Positions 46,006 to 58,230 of a stretch of 64,000 nt of DNA are shown here, piece by piece. The position numbers and the translations under genes were made by a program. Positions within the stretch are counted from its first letter, which is position 1. Each line of letters opens with the position of its first letter. Under the pieces are notes generated by a model that saw only the letters and a list, made by a program, of their open reading frames with translations, ran no database searches and was not told the origin of the DNA. Origin of the DNA: Icerya purchasi (lineage: Eukaryota; Arthropoda; Insecta; Hemiptera; Monophlebidae); NCBI GenBank assembly GCA_039619475.1, contig CM077116.1, positions 1,116,001 through 1,180,000 on the forward strand. The letters run 5' to 3'.

Positions 46006-47061
46006 TAGGATGAAGAAAAATAAATATGTCAATAGATGACCGGCGCTCTTCGTGAACTTGAAGTCGACTATCCAACAGCCAGAATGTTTGTGCGTGTATC
46101 TACGGTTTCTTTTAAGACCTTTAAATCATGCTGTTACTCTGTTTGCCGTGGAGAGACCGATTTTTAATCTTACCAGCATTATAGTTCTCGTAATGACACA
46201 CTGAATACATCATGAATTTTCGATTAACGGTTTTGTAGCAAAAACGAACTTATTTCTGAGGTTCTGAAGTTCTTCTAGTATGTCGAAAGTCTTGGCCGTA
46301 CTATACAGTAAACAATAAATTTGAAATGGTCGACAATTTTTTTTGGAGTATGCAGTCGTTAAATCGCTGCCGAGCGGAAATAGCTCGATGTGAAACAGCT
46401 TAAATCTGAAATAACCGTCCTCCAGGGAGTGAATTTTTTTAAAATTTGACACACAAAGTCCATACGCGTTAGTCGAGTAACCGCGCGGAATCTTGCAAAG
46501 TCTGTTGATCAGGATTTTTTAAAGATTTTCTCTCTTGAATTTGCTAGGCTATTTTCTTTTTTTAATCGTTCCCCTTCGCCTTGCTATCTACTATCTTTTT
46601 TCGCTTATAGAACGTTACGGCAAATCAATACAGTTTTCTATACATAATACGGCTTAAAAATAGTAAAAATATTTTTCGGATTGATTATCTTATTTCGTAC
46701 AAATTAAGCCCGTAGTTAAGGGATGGGGTTCAAACACTCCCCGGAACTTTTTCGAAATGTTTTAGACAGAAAACGATTTTATAAAATATTACCTTATGCG
46801 CAGTAATGTGTCATAATATTTCCATTAATGATGGGATTATAAATTTTGCACTGTGATAATTTCAGATTTGTTTTTTTTTTTTTTTTTTTTTATTCCAGTC
46901 TATATTTCTAATATAAACTATTACTATAACATCATCAGAACAACAATCGACGTTTTACTTTCTACAATCGCGTTATTTAAATTAACAAAATATTTCAGTT
47001 CGTAGTTCGGAATTTTGATAAAAACAATACAATACTTTTATTTTATTTATTTATTTTTTTT
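46006..47061. other. Spacer, no gene seen
   Basis: A T run at about 46868-46891 may be the tail of a lost minus-strand retroelement. No frame of note. Confidence 0.45.
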
Positions 47062-47344
47062 GTATGCGATTTGGGCTAAGTAAATAAGTAGCACTGACGT
47101 ATTATTTTCGTTTTACTATATATATATAGAATGCTACGCAATGGTGGGGTTATTCTCATTTTGAGTAATGTATGAAATATTCAAAGTTTTGATGTAAACG
47201 AGACATATGGTTGAATTTCAACTTGTTCACTTTAACTTTCTGTAATTTAAACCATCTTTCCAAATGTGTTAGATGATTCTGATTATAGAAGTATATAGTG
47301 CGTGAATATTTTTTGTAAATGATGCTTATTCACACAAATTTATG

Positions 47345-47812
47345 CTATAAATTCTGCTCGCAATAGCCCCGGTAATAGGTCTAGTATTGTATAAAATATA
47401 CACAGCCGATTTCCACCACACAATATCTATGTTCGCTGACGATATGGCAATGTTATCGACTAATAATGACTATGAAGAAACGATAAAACACTCCTTCAGA
47501 ATTACCTAACACATTTGGAAAAGTGGTTTAAATTATAGCAAGTTAAAGTAAATGAATCAAAATCCAACCCCATGTCTTGTTTTCATTAAACGGAAACTTT
47601 GAAAATATACCGTTAAAACTGAATGAAAAAATAATTCCCACAACAAAATCAGTGAAATACTTAGGTCTTCACTAATATCAACGACTAACTTGAAAAAATC
47701 ATATCCTGGCGAAAAGAAAACAAATGAATCTCAAATAGTGAAACATGACTTCGTTAATGATATTCTTCTTTATCAATCGAAAATTAAGTCTTAAGCTAGG
47801 ACTTTCCGAATA
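47345..47812 (+). pseudogene. Older jockey-like LINE, RT part 1
   Basis: From about 47358 a broken frame gives IAPVIGLVLYKIYTADF (the PQGSxLGPxLYxIYTADxP block), then SMFADDMAMLS, with the catalytic pair at 47432-47443. The thumb is readable with frameshifts as far as FINRKLSLKLGLSEY (about 47770-47812). At this point a younger LINE is inserted and the older element resumes at 48792. Confidence 0.78.
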
Positions 47813-48646
47813 CGTCACAAATCCGAATACTCTGATTGGTACCCGATATTAGCCTCTGTACCACAGGGCAGTGTGCTTGGTCCAGTATTGTACTCCATCT
47901 TCACTGCGGATATTCCAACAACAGCGTATTCATCAGTCTTCACATATGCGGACGACATGCTTCTTATGGCTGCGGATAGGAGACCGGAAATTGCTGCCCA
48001 GTTAATACAACAGCACCTTAAGGTATTAGGAAGATGGTGCACAAAGTGGAAAATAAAAATTAATTCAACAAAATCAGCCAGTATAACTTTCTCTCTACGC
48101 AAAGGAGTGTGTCCACCAGTTCTATATGAACTTGAACCAATTCCACAGTTAAATTCAATTAAATACTTGGGCATAATCTTAGACAGAAAGCTCACTTGGC
48201 TACCGCATATATTGCATTTACGTAAAAACCTCGATGCATGTACAAGAGCCTTATACTACTTAATTGGAAGAAAATCTAACTTATCTTTGGAAAACAAAGT
48301 CCTAATATATAATACAATTCTGGCCTCAAAGTGGAAATACGGAATCGAACTGTGGGGTACTTCCGCAAAAACTAACTGTAAACGTATTCAACAATTCCAG
48401 TCGAAAACATTGAGGTCAATGTGTAATGCTCCATATTACGTAAGCAATGAACAAATACATCATGACTTGAACGTGAAAACAGTAGCAGAAATTTATCAAC
48501 AAAATTATCAAAACTTTTATCAGGCGTTACAGATGCATGAAAACCCGTTAATTCGAAGAATGTTCACAACAACGCTACCGGACAGACCGCGCAGAAGGCT
48601 AGGAAGGAGGTTGTGCCGTGATATCCTCAGTATATCAGTAACCTGA
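47813..48646 (+). pseudogene. Jockey-like reverse transcriptase, 5'-truncated but uninterrupted
   Basis: About 277 open codons encode the second half of a jockey-clade RT. SVPQGSVLGPVLYSIFTADI begins near 47858. YADD lies at 47945-47956. A WCTKWKIKINSTKSA block, YLGIILDRKLTW, and a C-terminal region with YGIELWGTS and SMCNAPYYVSNEQIHHDL follow. A downstream ATG at 47873 exists, but the frame is open from the insertion edge, and no natural start of the protein is present. The N-terminal endonuclease and the first RT blocks were never integrated. The absence of stops suggests a recent copy. Confidence 0.85.
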
Positions 48647-48761
48647 ACAACTTAGCACACAGCTGACTGCTCAAAGGAGCTACTGCTGAATAACTTATAA
48701 ATTCCTGTTAATAGGCTCCCGCACATGTGCTAATTGTTAATACATTACAGGTGCACATTGG

Positions 48762-48791
<30 letters not shown>
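47813..48791 (+). mobile_element. Younger 5'-truncated jockey-like LINE
   Basis: An insertion of about 979 bp with an intact frame from its 5' edge to the stop after 48643, a short 3' UTR and a 30-A tail (48762-48791). TACG flanks both sides (47811-47814, 48794-48797), a very short candidate duplication. The insertion point falls inside the RT thumb of the older LINE. Confidence 0.85.
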
Positions 48792-48795
<4 letters not shown>

Positions 48796-49075
48796 CGAAA
48801 CTATTCTAAAACCAATACGGACATAGGGTATTGAATTCTGGGGTTGTAGCCAGCAATTCAAACATAATAAAAATCATCTAGCGATTTCAGGCAAAGGTTT
48901 TACAAAGTATAGTTGGAGAACCGTGGTACGTTCGAAACCATGATCTACATACTAATCTTCCCATGCCTAAATGAAGCCATAAGAATTCATGGTTTCAGAT
49001 ATGTTCAACGATCACAATACCACGTCAGTAGCCGATCTTATCAGGCCCCGATTGAATTGAAAAGTTGACCTTAAA
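48792..49075 (+). pseudogene. Older jockey-like LINE, RT part 2
   Basis: Directly after the younger element's A tail the sequence reads YETILKPIRT, then GIEFWGCSQQ, which is the thumb block that should follow RKLSLKLGLSE in part 1. Further broken C-terminal pieces run to about 49070, where the right arm of the outer inverted-repeat element begins. The older element has no A tail that I can see. Confidence 0.78.
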
Positions 49076-49208
49076 TTCTAATTTTGATCTATTTTATACA
49101 TTACTCAAAAAGAGAATAGTCACCATTGAGTAGCATATTCTACATATAGTAAAAACGTAAATAACATGTTAATGTGTTGTTTATTGTCTACTTGGATAGG
49201 TCGCATAC

Positions 49209-49660
49209 GTAAAAAAAATATATATATATATTTCGTTACAAACATTAATACGATGACGCTTTTTTTTTTTTTTTTTTAAAAAAAAAAGTTTCCTTATCAT
49301 AATATTGCGATTGCGTGGGTAACTTGTAAGCGTTGTGATCTAGTAGTGATGAAAAGTAACAAAAACAAGTAAACTCTTGGATAATTGAAACTAATTAGAA
49401 ATATTTTTATATTTTTTCTCCGTTGTTTTTTCGTATCGTTGTGGCTCCTCGTTAAACTTAGCGCAAGTGAAATTTTTCCATGTTCCTAATTTACAAAATC
49501 GGGATTTGAAACACTACCACTTAACCAACTGCATTACGGTAACTGGCTACTTTGCGCGTGATAGAAGTTACGTCTTATACGGTAAAATCTTCAAATTTCG
49601 GGTCGCTAATAAAATCGAAAAACTTTGGATCCCGATTTTTGTCTCGCACAAAATGACCAC

Positions 49661-49702
<42 letters not shown>

Positions 49703-51949
49703 AAACGGTTCGTAGAATTTGAAAGTAGTTAAGTCGAAACAACGGTTGTCGAGACACTTGCACTAAATCGTGGCGGTAACGTTGAAGAATGCGACGGCCA
49801 TGTAGAATAGTGTCGAATAATAGATTTTTAATGGAAATTTTGCAGGTTTGTTTTGTAAAAGCACTTTTCTAAGAAATGGCGTTATCCGCGAAAGGCGCGA
49901 TTACGTTGACCGATAATTTAGTTGGTAATTTATTGTCGAATTTCAAGCATTTCTCTGCTAACATTTCCGGTTGAAGCGGTACCAGCGATGTCGGTGGCGT
50001 AGAGATTTGTTTTGTTTTTTCGTAATTCCTTCTTTATTTATTTATTGTTACATTTTCGAATTAGCGCTGCTCCAGAGAGACACACATGTTCGAATATAAT
50101 TGGCTAAAACTTTAAACTAGGAAACTGTAACGTCATCTGTTTAATAGTTTATGTAACTTGTTTACATGCACTGTGTCGCATTGGGCAAGGAAAAGTTACT
50201 GCTACGTCGCCGTCGGCATCGTGTAATTTAGTCACCCAATCGGATTTTTTGGATAACGTAAACACGTGTAAAATACGCACACACACACGCACACGCGTAT
50301 ATTAATATATAAATGCCGCAGAATAACACGAGTAAAACTAGTTTATTAACGGATGGAATGTACAGCGGGCAGATTTAATTTAACAGAGATACACCACATC
50401 CACATTTTGCTGGTTAAAGATAACAGGCTTTTCGTAACACGGCAGTTATTGTCAAAGTAAACGTTTGTTGTTATTAACGACAGCGGACATTTACACATTT
50501 ATGCAGTTAAAAATCGATGCGATATTACCGATAAATCGATTAAGTTGTAGTAAGTAAGAAATTATCGCGGTTTTTTTTTTCTTTCTTTTACGTAATTTTC
50601 ATAAAATTATTACTGGGGATGATGGTGGAAAAATCATTAAAAGTAGAAAACATTTTTTTACACTTACACTTTGCTTTACAACAAAATAAAAAGGAAAAAG
50701 AAAAAAAGAAAAGAAAAGAAAAAAAAGAAAGATTTTACACCTGTTTCCTTTACGCGTAATAGTGCGGAAGAATCGATAGTGGGGATATAATAAAAATCGC
50801 AAAGTTTGACGCCTTAATAAGAAAGATAGCAAAGAGAATAAAAAAATTACGCAATCTGAGTTTATAATTAAACAATAATTAACCCTTAAATGGTAACGAT
50901 GGGCCACTTAACATTTAAAATTTATAGATAATTTACAATTGGCATAAAGAAAAATAAAGTGAAACGCTCTTAGCAGGATACTGGGAATTAGTTAAGCTTT
51001 TCCAAATGTACCAAAAGCCCGGTTAATGAGAGTAGACCATCCGAATGAAAATAGTATAACTCGATAGGTATTTGAAAAAAAAAAAACCCATAAAAAACCC
51101 CCTTAATGTAGGTTTGCTTTTGTTAAAAGAAAATAGTGAACCGCACTTTTTTTGATATTTTTTCCGGCTCAATGTTTGTCCATGGAATGCCGTCATAAGC
51201 GATGATTGTGTTTACTTACGGGAAATAATTTTCCTTTTTTGATTGTAATTGATAATTTGCCGCCTCCGGCAAAATTCGTCTTTATTGTGTTTCAATGAAA
51301 TTATAACGAAATAAGGGTAAATTCGACAAAAGCAACGCGAAATATGTGGTTATTTTTAAATCGAAAATTCAACCAACATTTTTCTGAGTAATATACTCTT
51401 GGTCAATTAAGGAAAATTGAGAATCGGTAATACATATTTATTAAACGCATTGCTGGAGTTTTAAATCTATAATAATTTTGTATCGTGAACGTTCGCTAGC
51501 CCTCCCCGGAAAAAAAAAAACATGTTAGTTAAATTTATGATTTAAAATATTATAAATCCGCCGAATTTTTCATTATTGTTCGCATTTCATAAAACATCGT
51601 AGAAACGGTTGTTCCACAATATCGATATTAAAATTAGGCAACGATTTGAATTTCTGAAATCAACGGTATCAGCACGAATCTCTCTAACGGTGTAACGGGA
51701 ACAAGTGAAGTACCTCCTGTTGGCGTTCGACATAGTTACTATGATGGCCGTTTTTCGAATTATTTGCTTATTTCTGACTTCCGTAGGAGGATGGCTCTTC
51801 AACAAGCAGCTCTCGTGTCCTGCTTATTCCGGGGATTTCATCGTTGTTCCACTTTTACACACTCTCTTTTCATATCACTATTCTATCTGAGTAAATTTAC
51901 TGGCGATATCCAGTCGTATCATCGTCGTAGTTAATGATAGTCGACTTTT
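49209..51949. other. Intergenic DNA, no gene seen
   Basis: A (TA)n tract at 49661-49697, a CA-rich tract at 50277-50296 and a purine-rich run at 50691-50732. Base composition from about 49440 to 50560 is comparatively balanced. No frame has a recognisable domain. Confidence 0.5.
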
Positions 51950-52400
51950 GTTTCATTTTTAGAAAAATTCCAAATCTAATCTCCCTGTGCAAAAGATTCT
52001 GTCTTAGAGTTCGGCCGGATATTTTTATCCTTGCCGAAACGATCGTTGTTTCTAAATCTTCTTTATCCAACCTAATGGTCCTTATAATTATTGCTTCTTT
52101 TTCGAGTTTGCTATTCTGCCATATTTTCCTAAGTATTAAGAGTCTAAAACTGTACTATCTTCACTTTCCGGTACTTTTCTTCGATGTTATCTTCTCCATT
52201 CGAGAGTTGTATGCTAATAAACGCTCGACTCCTGTCTTCATCTCATCTCTTAAAATATGGCTTTTTGCCGGGTTTTTCTTATTAGCCCCCCCCCCCCCCT
52301 CCTCATACGGATTTAACTGTAACCAATTTTTCCCTTCTCATTGCTTATTGCAGAGGTTCCTGGTTGTTGTCAACTCCATTGCACCGTGAAAAAAAAGCAA
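51950..52400 (+). pseudogene. I-type LINE endonuclease fragment
   Basis: The frame 51934-52389 reads IPNLISLCKRFCLRVRPDIF then ILAET, matching the start of the APE-type endonuclease (N-x-x-S-x-x-N ... PDIxxLxET). The catalytic Glu equivalent is in AET. Downstream the domain is frameshifted. It ends in CCGTGAAAAAAAA (52384-52396), which could be its own tail. It belongs to the same pyrimidine-rich family as the copies that follow. Confidence 0.6.
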
Positions 52401-53150
52401 CAAAAATAGTGAGATTAACGCGCAAGAAGAACCAAAACATATATCGAAGTAATTATGAAATCTCGTGGAATTTACTGGAGAAAACATGGGATATGTGACG
52501 ACAAAGTCTTCTTACGTAACCGAAATGTTGAAATCGATATTACGGTTATCAATTTTGCGACAAAGTAATGCAACGAAAGATCAGAGAATAAAATTCTTTG
52601 GTATGTAAGCGATTTAACGTTAACCATAATAATCGGATATGTAAAAGAGTTAAAACACGCTAACATCTAGATAATAAATCGCCACCAACTCGTAATCGTT
52701 TGCAACGATGGGCACACGTTAAGCCTTAGATTTAATCTTCCATCTAACACACATATAGTATGTATCTATAATAGCCTATATGCGTGTATATTTTTTTGAA
52801 CTGGTACCAATTTAGGGAAAATTCACGGCTTGTAGAGTTAGAAATCGGCGGAATTTAAAAAAATAATGTATGCATATAGGTGTTTTTCCCGTTTTTTCGA
52901 AATTGTTTTGCTTCAATGTATCTCGTTCTTTCTCTGTTGATGGTATAGCTATTTGTTGTATTACGTTTGCTTTTTAAATTAATTTTCGGCGTATAATTTA
53001 TAACGAAACTATGAAATTTACATTATTACTAACTCACGCGAATAATTTTATTTTTATCGAAAGTTTCGTGTTTATTTACTAATTTCAAACAAATGGAGAC
53101 TACTCGTCCGGTTTGTATGTTTCCCTTTGGTCCCGTTTTAATGATTTTCT
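52401..53150. other. Spacer, no gene seen
   Basis: No recognisable feature. Confidence 0.5.
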
Positions 53151-53159
53151 TGATCATTC

Positions 53160-54574
53160 GAAAGTGTACCGGTCAATGGTGGTGACGATGTGGTTATCTA
53201 CTTCTTCGATCGCAATATCTCGTTAGTTACCTCCCATCTTCAAAATTCTTTAATGTTATTAGAAACCGCTCTTTCTAATATTCATTCCTTTATTTCATCT
53301 TTTAAATCCTCGTCTGTTGTTTTTGCTCTTCTTCCTTTTGACCCTTCTTTGCTAAGATTCCTTCTTATTCCCTCATTCTACAGGATTGGCGATTTAGTGC
53401 CAATAAAACACCAATTTTGTCTCTTATTTCTACTCGACTCCTTCAATTTTTACCATACATTCACACTTGCGATAAGCTCCCATATTTTTCTTTTAACTTT
53501 TCCTCCTTTCTTCATCCAATTAATTGCTTCTACTCTTCTGCTCCCCCTACACCCGTTCTGCATCACGCCGTTAGATCGGAATTTTTACATACCTTAAACT
53601 CCCACTATTCTAACCACGTTACAATCTACACGGACGGTTCCAAGAGCCCAAGTGGAGTTGGTGCAGCCTTTCTTTGTCCTTCATTAAATCACTCTGAGTC
53701 CTTTAAACTTCCTTCCTTCTGTTCAACTTTCTGTGCCGAGTCCATTGCTATCCTCCATGCACTTTTCTTCATCAGATCTTCGAAGGTCTCTCATAATTTC
53801 CTTATTCTACCAGACTCTCAAAGCGTGCTACAGGCTGTTGCATCTCCTCTGCCTCCCCACTCTACTGATTATGTAATCCTTTTTATACGTTCCTTGATCC
53901 ATGACCTCTTTCTTTTTTGTGCAATCCAGGTTAATTTCCTTTGGATCCCTAGACATTCCGGAATAGAAGGAAATGAGTCAGTTGACTTATTAGCTCGGCG
54001 AGCTTCTTCTTCCGGCAGGTTCCTTACTACTTTTCCATCCGTCAATATTAATCTTCGGTCCTCTGCAGAGCACAACCAATTATAGTTTAACTCCTACTAC
54101 TCCTCATTCTCAAACCCGGATTCCTTTTACTTGTCCATCCAGCCTTCTCTTCCTTTCTGTTCCTGGTTTCTTGACTTCCCTTTTATGCGTCGCTCCAGCA
54201 TCTCGGCAATATGCCGCCTCCGCTTTGGGCAAAGCTGGCTTCCCTCGTCGCTTTTTCGATTCTCTCTCGCGGCATCTCCGTATTGTCCTTTACATCCTCC
54301 TAACAGTCAACATATATGTGATCCTGATCACATAATGTTCGAATGTTCATCACTTTCATCTGAACAATCTTCCTTTTACTCCTCTCTGTTATCAAACAAT
54401 GTTCTTACTCCCTATTGTGCTGCATTTATTCTTTTCCTTCCTTCTCCTTCTGTCATCCAGGCGCTTGATACATTCTTGTTGAATGTTTCACGCCGCATAA
54501 AAATCTGATTTTTTCTCTATTCCCATTTCTTGGGCTAATGTCCTCGCTGACGAACCCATAGTAAAAAAAAAAAA
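53160..54574 (+). pseudogene. I-type LINE ORF2 3' half: RT palm remnant, RNase H, zinc-knuckle, A tail
   Basis: This is the best copy of an RNase-H-bearing LINE. At 53172, VNGGDDVVIYF stands where YADD should be; NISLVTSHLQNSL and ALSNIHSFISS follow. A deletion then removes most of the thumb. The frame 53417-54085 holds RNase H: D in IYTDGSK (53633), E in CAESIA (53738), D in LPDSQS (53813), and WIPRHSGIEGNESVD with H at 53954 and the last D at 53984, so all active-site residues are kept. From 54185, ICRLRFGQSWLP then SPYCPLHPPNSQHICDPDHI and MFEC give the C-terminal knuckle. The 3' UTR contains TTCTTGGGC and GACGAACCCATAGT before an A12 tail (54563-54574). Confidence 0.82.
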
Positions 54575-54579
54575 GTCTT

Positions 54580-55300
54580 ACCTTAAATAACGGTCCAATT
54601 CGCCATGTAAAGTCCTTTCGCTATTTAGGGATCTATCTTGACGGCCGTCTCTCCTGTCACAATCACATTAATCATCGGTATTTATCAAAAAGTCCAATTT
54701 GTTAAAGCTCTTTCTCAAACTAATTGGAGAGGCGATCCCTGTATTTACTCATGTTTTATGAATACTTTATCCACTCTATCCTGGATTACTGTTGCTTCAT
54801 TTTCGACAATTCCTCTAGGTCTCTTTTTTAAAAATTAAATAGCATTCAAAATACTTGTCTTTATCTCCGCCTTGGTGCTCTGAGATTAATCTCAGTTCCG
54901 GCTATCCTTTCGAATTCCATATTCCTTCTCTCTTTATTCGTATTTGGATTATCGCTTTTTTTGGTTAAGCATCTACCTATTTATTCCTCTTCATTTGTTT
55001 TTTCTTACTCCTCTAAATGGCGATTTACCTTTAATAAAACTCCAATTTTATCCTTATTTCTTTTCGTCTTTTTCAATTTTCGCCACTTATTTATAGTCAT
55101 GATAAACTTCCTTACATCTCTTTCGGGTTTTCCCGGTTTCCTTCGTCCTATTAAATGTCTTTCTTTACTGTTCCGTTTTAAATCTGTTTCTCAGCATGTG
55201 GTCAGAACTGAATTTTCCAGTGCTTTAGGTTCTCTATTTCCTACACACACAACTATCTATACTGACCAGTTCCAAAGGAAAAAGCACCGTATAAGATATT
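54580..55300 (+). pseudogene. Second I-type LINE fragment, tandem to the first
   Basis: Starts with VKSFRYLGIYLDGRLSCHNH (about 54610), then IQNTCLYLRLGALRLISVPA (about 54845), the RT thumb. It continues through KWRFTFNKTPILS and FPTHTTIYTD (about 55240-55265), where RNase H would begin, and then breaks off. 55010-55270 is related to 53385-53640 in the first copy. Frames are broken throughout. It follows the first copy's A tail by a few bases in the same orientation. Confidence 0.72.
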
Positions 55301-55656
55301 TCCACATCAAAAAATAAAACACCAACTTCAAGAGTTAATCTAAAAATAAACTAAAAAATAATCACTCGATAAAAATTAATATATTTTACGGTAAAAAGGA
55401 CTATAAAGGGGGGATATTATGATTATTCGTAAACATTAATACTTCAATCTCGATAAATCAAATTCAAATTACAACAACTAAAAACTACATTAATTATCAA
55501 TTTGATGTTTTCCATATTTGACTTGTAAAAATCGAGTGATTGTTACTCTCATTTAGTATGGTTTTTTAATTGCTGGAATTTGAACTTGGTAACAATCGAT
55601 GCTCCAATTAAAGTATGAAAGTTGTTTAAGAATAATCATAGTATTTTCTGAAGGTA
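55301..55656. other. Spacer, no gene seen
   Basis: AT-rich; no motif. Confidence 0.5.
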
Positions 55657-58230
55657 TTTTTTTTTTTTTTGTAATGGATTCATCAACAAAGACTATGAAG
55701 TGGGAAGAAGGAAAAAATAAAATTGTATTCTTATACGTTTACGGATAGAGTATAAAAAAAATTCGAGGGCAGGAGTAACAGAAGCAGAAGGAAATGAAGG
55801 AATATAAAAAACGCCGATAAGGGGAGTAGAGATATCAAGTTTTAATAAAGAATGTTTAGCAGAAAAGTCCGAACATTCAAATCAAATATTATATGGGAGT
55901 TACAAAGAAAGTTAGAGTGAAAAGGACAAAATGCAGGAGCTACAGTTGAAAACTGAGGAAATGATATAGGAAACTGCCTACAATTAAAACGAAGACGGCA
56001 AATAGCAGAGATTGTATGGAGCGTTTGAAAGAGATGAAGTATATAGAAAACTACGGGTGAGGCGGAAGGGGTGATTGAATAGCGAGGTAAAAGAGCGAGA
56101 AATGAAAAATGAAGAAGATTAGAAATTGAGCTATAGTCTAGAGGAGGTAATTTAAGGATATGAGCTGAAAATATGTCTAAAAATCTGTCACTGGAAACGG
56201 ATGAAGAGGCTAATGAATATTCATTAATTTATTAGGCTCAATGTCTGAGTAGTCAGCAATTCATAAAAGATCAATCTCGATCGAATGAAGAAGGAAAACG
56301 ATATACTATTACATAATAATAAGAAGAAGAATAAAGAAGTGATAGGTTGCAAAACACTTTTAGTGAACACTTTATCGAAAACTAGTGATGAGAAACAGCG
56401 CGTAGAATAGATTCGGTAGAGAAAATTCAATAAAAGCAGAATAATTTAAAGACTCAGAATAATCTTCAGTAAAGATAAACGCGCAGCAAAGAGAGAGCTT
56501 GCAGCATTGGAAAATTCAATTCTGGGGACACGTTGAGGAATAGATTTAGAACAGATCGGTAAAGAACGACATTTAATGGGATAAAGGTAACTGGGGGAAC
56601 TGGAAAAAAAAAAAAGGAAACTTACGTTGACTACAAATATATGTAAAAATTAAAGGAGATGAAGAGATAAAAAAATTGGAGTTTCATTAAAAGTAAATCG
56701 TCATTTATGAAGGATAGTAAGTTAAGAAGAATAAATAGGCAGGCGTTTAATCGAAAAGCGATGTCCTAAATAGGATATTTTAGGAATGAAGGAGGAGTGT
56801 GGGATTCTGATTAAAGATGAATGAAGTTTCGATAAAGTAAAAGATAAGAAAACGCTAAGAGAAGACGGAAAAGGACAGGATTCCTGGAAGCACTTAGCTA
56901 GGAGCTACAGAATCAATAAATGGTTCAGAAGGAAAATTATGATTGGAAGGACGTTGGAAGAGAGAGGATTTAAAGGCCTTAGCCACTTTCGATACATGAG
57001 AAATAAGAGTGGATTGAGAAAAAGAGGAGTAGAAGCTTTTCCATTAGTTTTTCTTTGTTGCTTTAAAAACAAATCTGACTTTAGCATTGGCATTTTTATG
57101 ATCCTAAAAGCTGGAAAAGAAAGAACAGGAGCGAAAAGTCCTATAAGTGGGCATACTTAAATTAAAGGTCACCTGCAGTGTCCTCGTTCCGTTAGATTCT
57201 TGTGGAGAGCTAATAGGAGAAGGATGAGTTAAGGTGGAGGAGATCAATTTAACAGAAAAGTCGTATCGGGAAAATGGGTTTAGATTAAGGGGAATTGAAG
57301 AGAGCTAGGAGAAGATAGCCCGGTCTACTTTAGAAGGAATCATTCATTCGGGGGAGAGGTGTTTATAAGAAGCATAAGAAGGAAAGTCGATAAAAGAAAT
57401 GATGATAGAAATATGATCACTTTTAATTGTACTATTCCAGAGTTGATCATAAATACTTGAGGCCAAGATTAGAAGTAAACGACAAGTCAATAGAACTGGA
57501 AGACAAATTACCTTTAACGCACGTAGATGAACCACCATTAAGGAGGATTAAGTCATTTTGTAATTCAGGTTCGATAGCTCTAAAAAGGAAAGTGAGCATT
57601 CCCCAATCGCATTTATAATAAAAGGAAACGGGAGGGAATTAATAAAGGATTGAAAATGGAAGTTAAATCGTAACTAGGAGAAATATAAGATGAGAGGCGG
57701 TTAAATGGCTTTGAGGAGTTATTAAGTATTGAGATGTTGACAGAATTTTGGATTAAACGGATTAGATGGAATGCTCTGGGTTTGATTAAAATAGCTGAAT
57801 ATAACGGTCACTTTGACTGGAACTGATTAAAGAATAAAAAAGAATCTTTCAGACAAATTTCTGAGAGTAGCGCAATAACTATATTAATTCAGCTCTCAAG
57901 AGAATTTTTATTACTATAATATTTTAAGTTGACAAGACACATGATGAAGGGGAAACGAGAAATATATATATATAAAAAAAAAAAGAAAATGAGTGAAAGA
58001 AAACGAACGTGAGTTAGCCAGGTAATAGGAGTATAATGGAAAATTCGAAGGGCGAGAGTATGAATAAGAAATCAGAAAGACTAGTTGTCCGCGTAGTCCA
58101 ATTTGAATACAACCTACTATAAAGAGTAAGTAAAGAGAGAAAAGTATAAATTAAAGTAGGCAAGCAACATCAAGAGAAAGAACCGAGAAATATAGTAAAA
58201 ATCTCTATAAGAGTCGGCATTGCTGCTGAC
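55657..58230 (-). pseudogene. I-type LINE remnant on the minus strand
   Basis: The + strand is strongly purine-rich here because the coding strand is the minus. The T run at 55657-55670 is the A tail, preceded on the minus strand by GTTGATGAATCCATTAC, comparable to GACGAACCCATA in other copies. ISAICRLRF (about 55985-56011) and AFCPFHSN ... HIIFD (about 55880-55960) match the C-terminal knuckle of the 54.2-kb copy. At the other end, 57344-57640 codes endonuclease motifs: LNGGSSTCVKGNL, then SIYDQLW and SDHISIIISFIDF, where SDH is the catalytic Asp-His pair. RT and RNase H are scrambled or missing. Stops are abundant. The 5' limit near 58.2 kb is a guess from composition. Confidence 0.68.

Larger units (their letters stand above)
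47062..49208. mobile_element. Inverted-repeat element interrupted by two nested LINEs
   Basis: The left arm 47062-47177 and right arm 49091-49208 are reverse complements with interruptions. Both outer edges read GTATGCGA going inward. Shared blocks include CGTTTT(T)ACTATAT, ATGCTACNCAATGGTG, TATTCTC and TTTTTGAGTAATGTAT. The arms are about 117 bp and 1.9 kb apart. Everything recognisable between them is LINE sequence, so the original element was probably a short MITE into which LINEs inserted. Confidence 0.75.
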
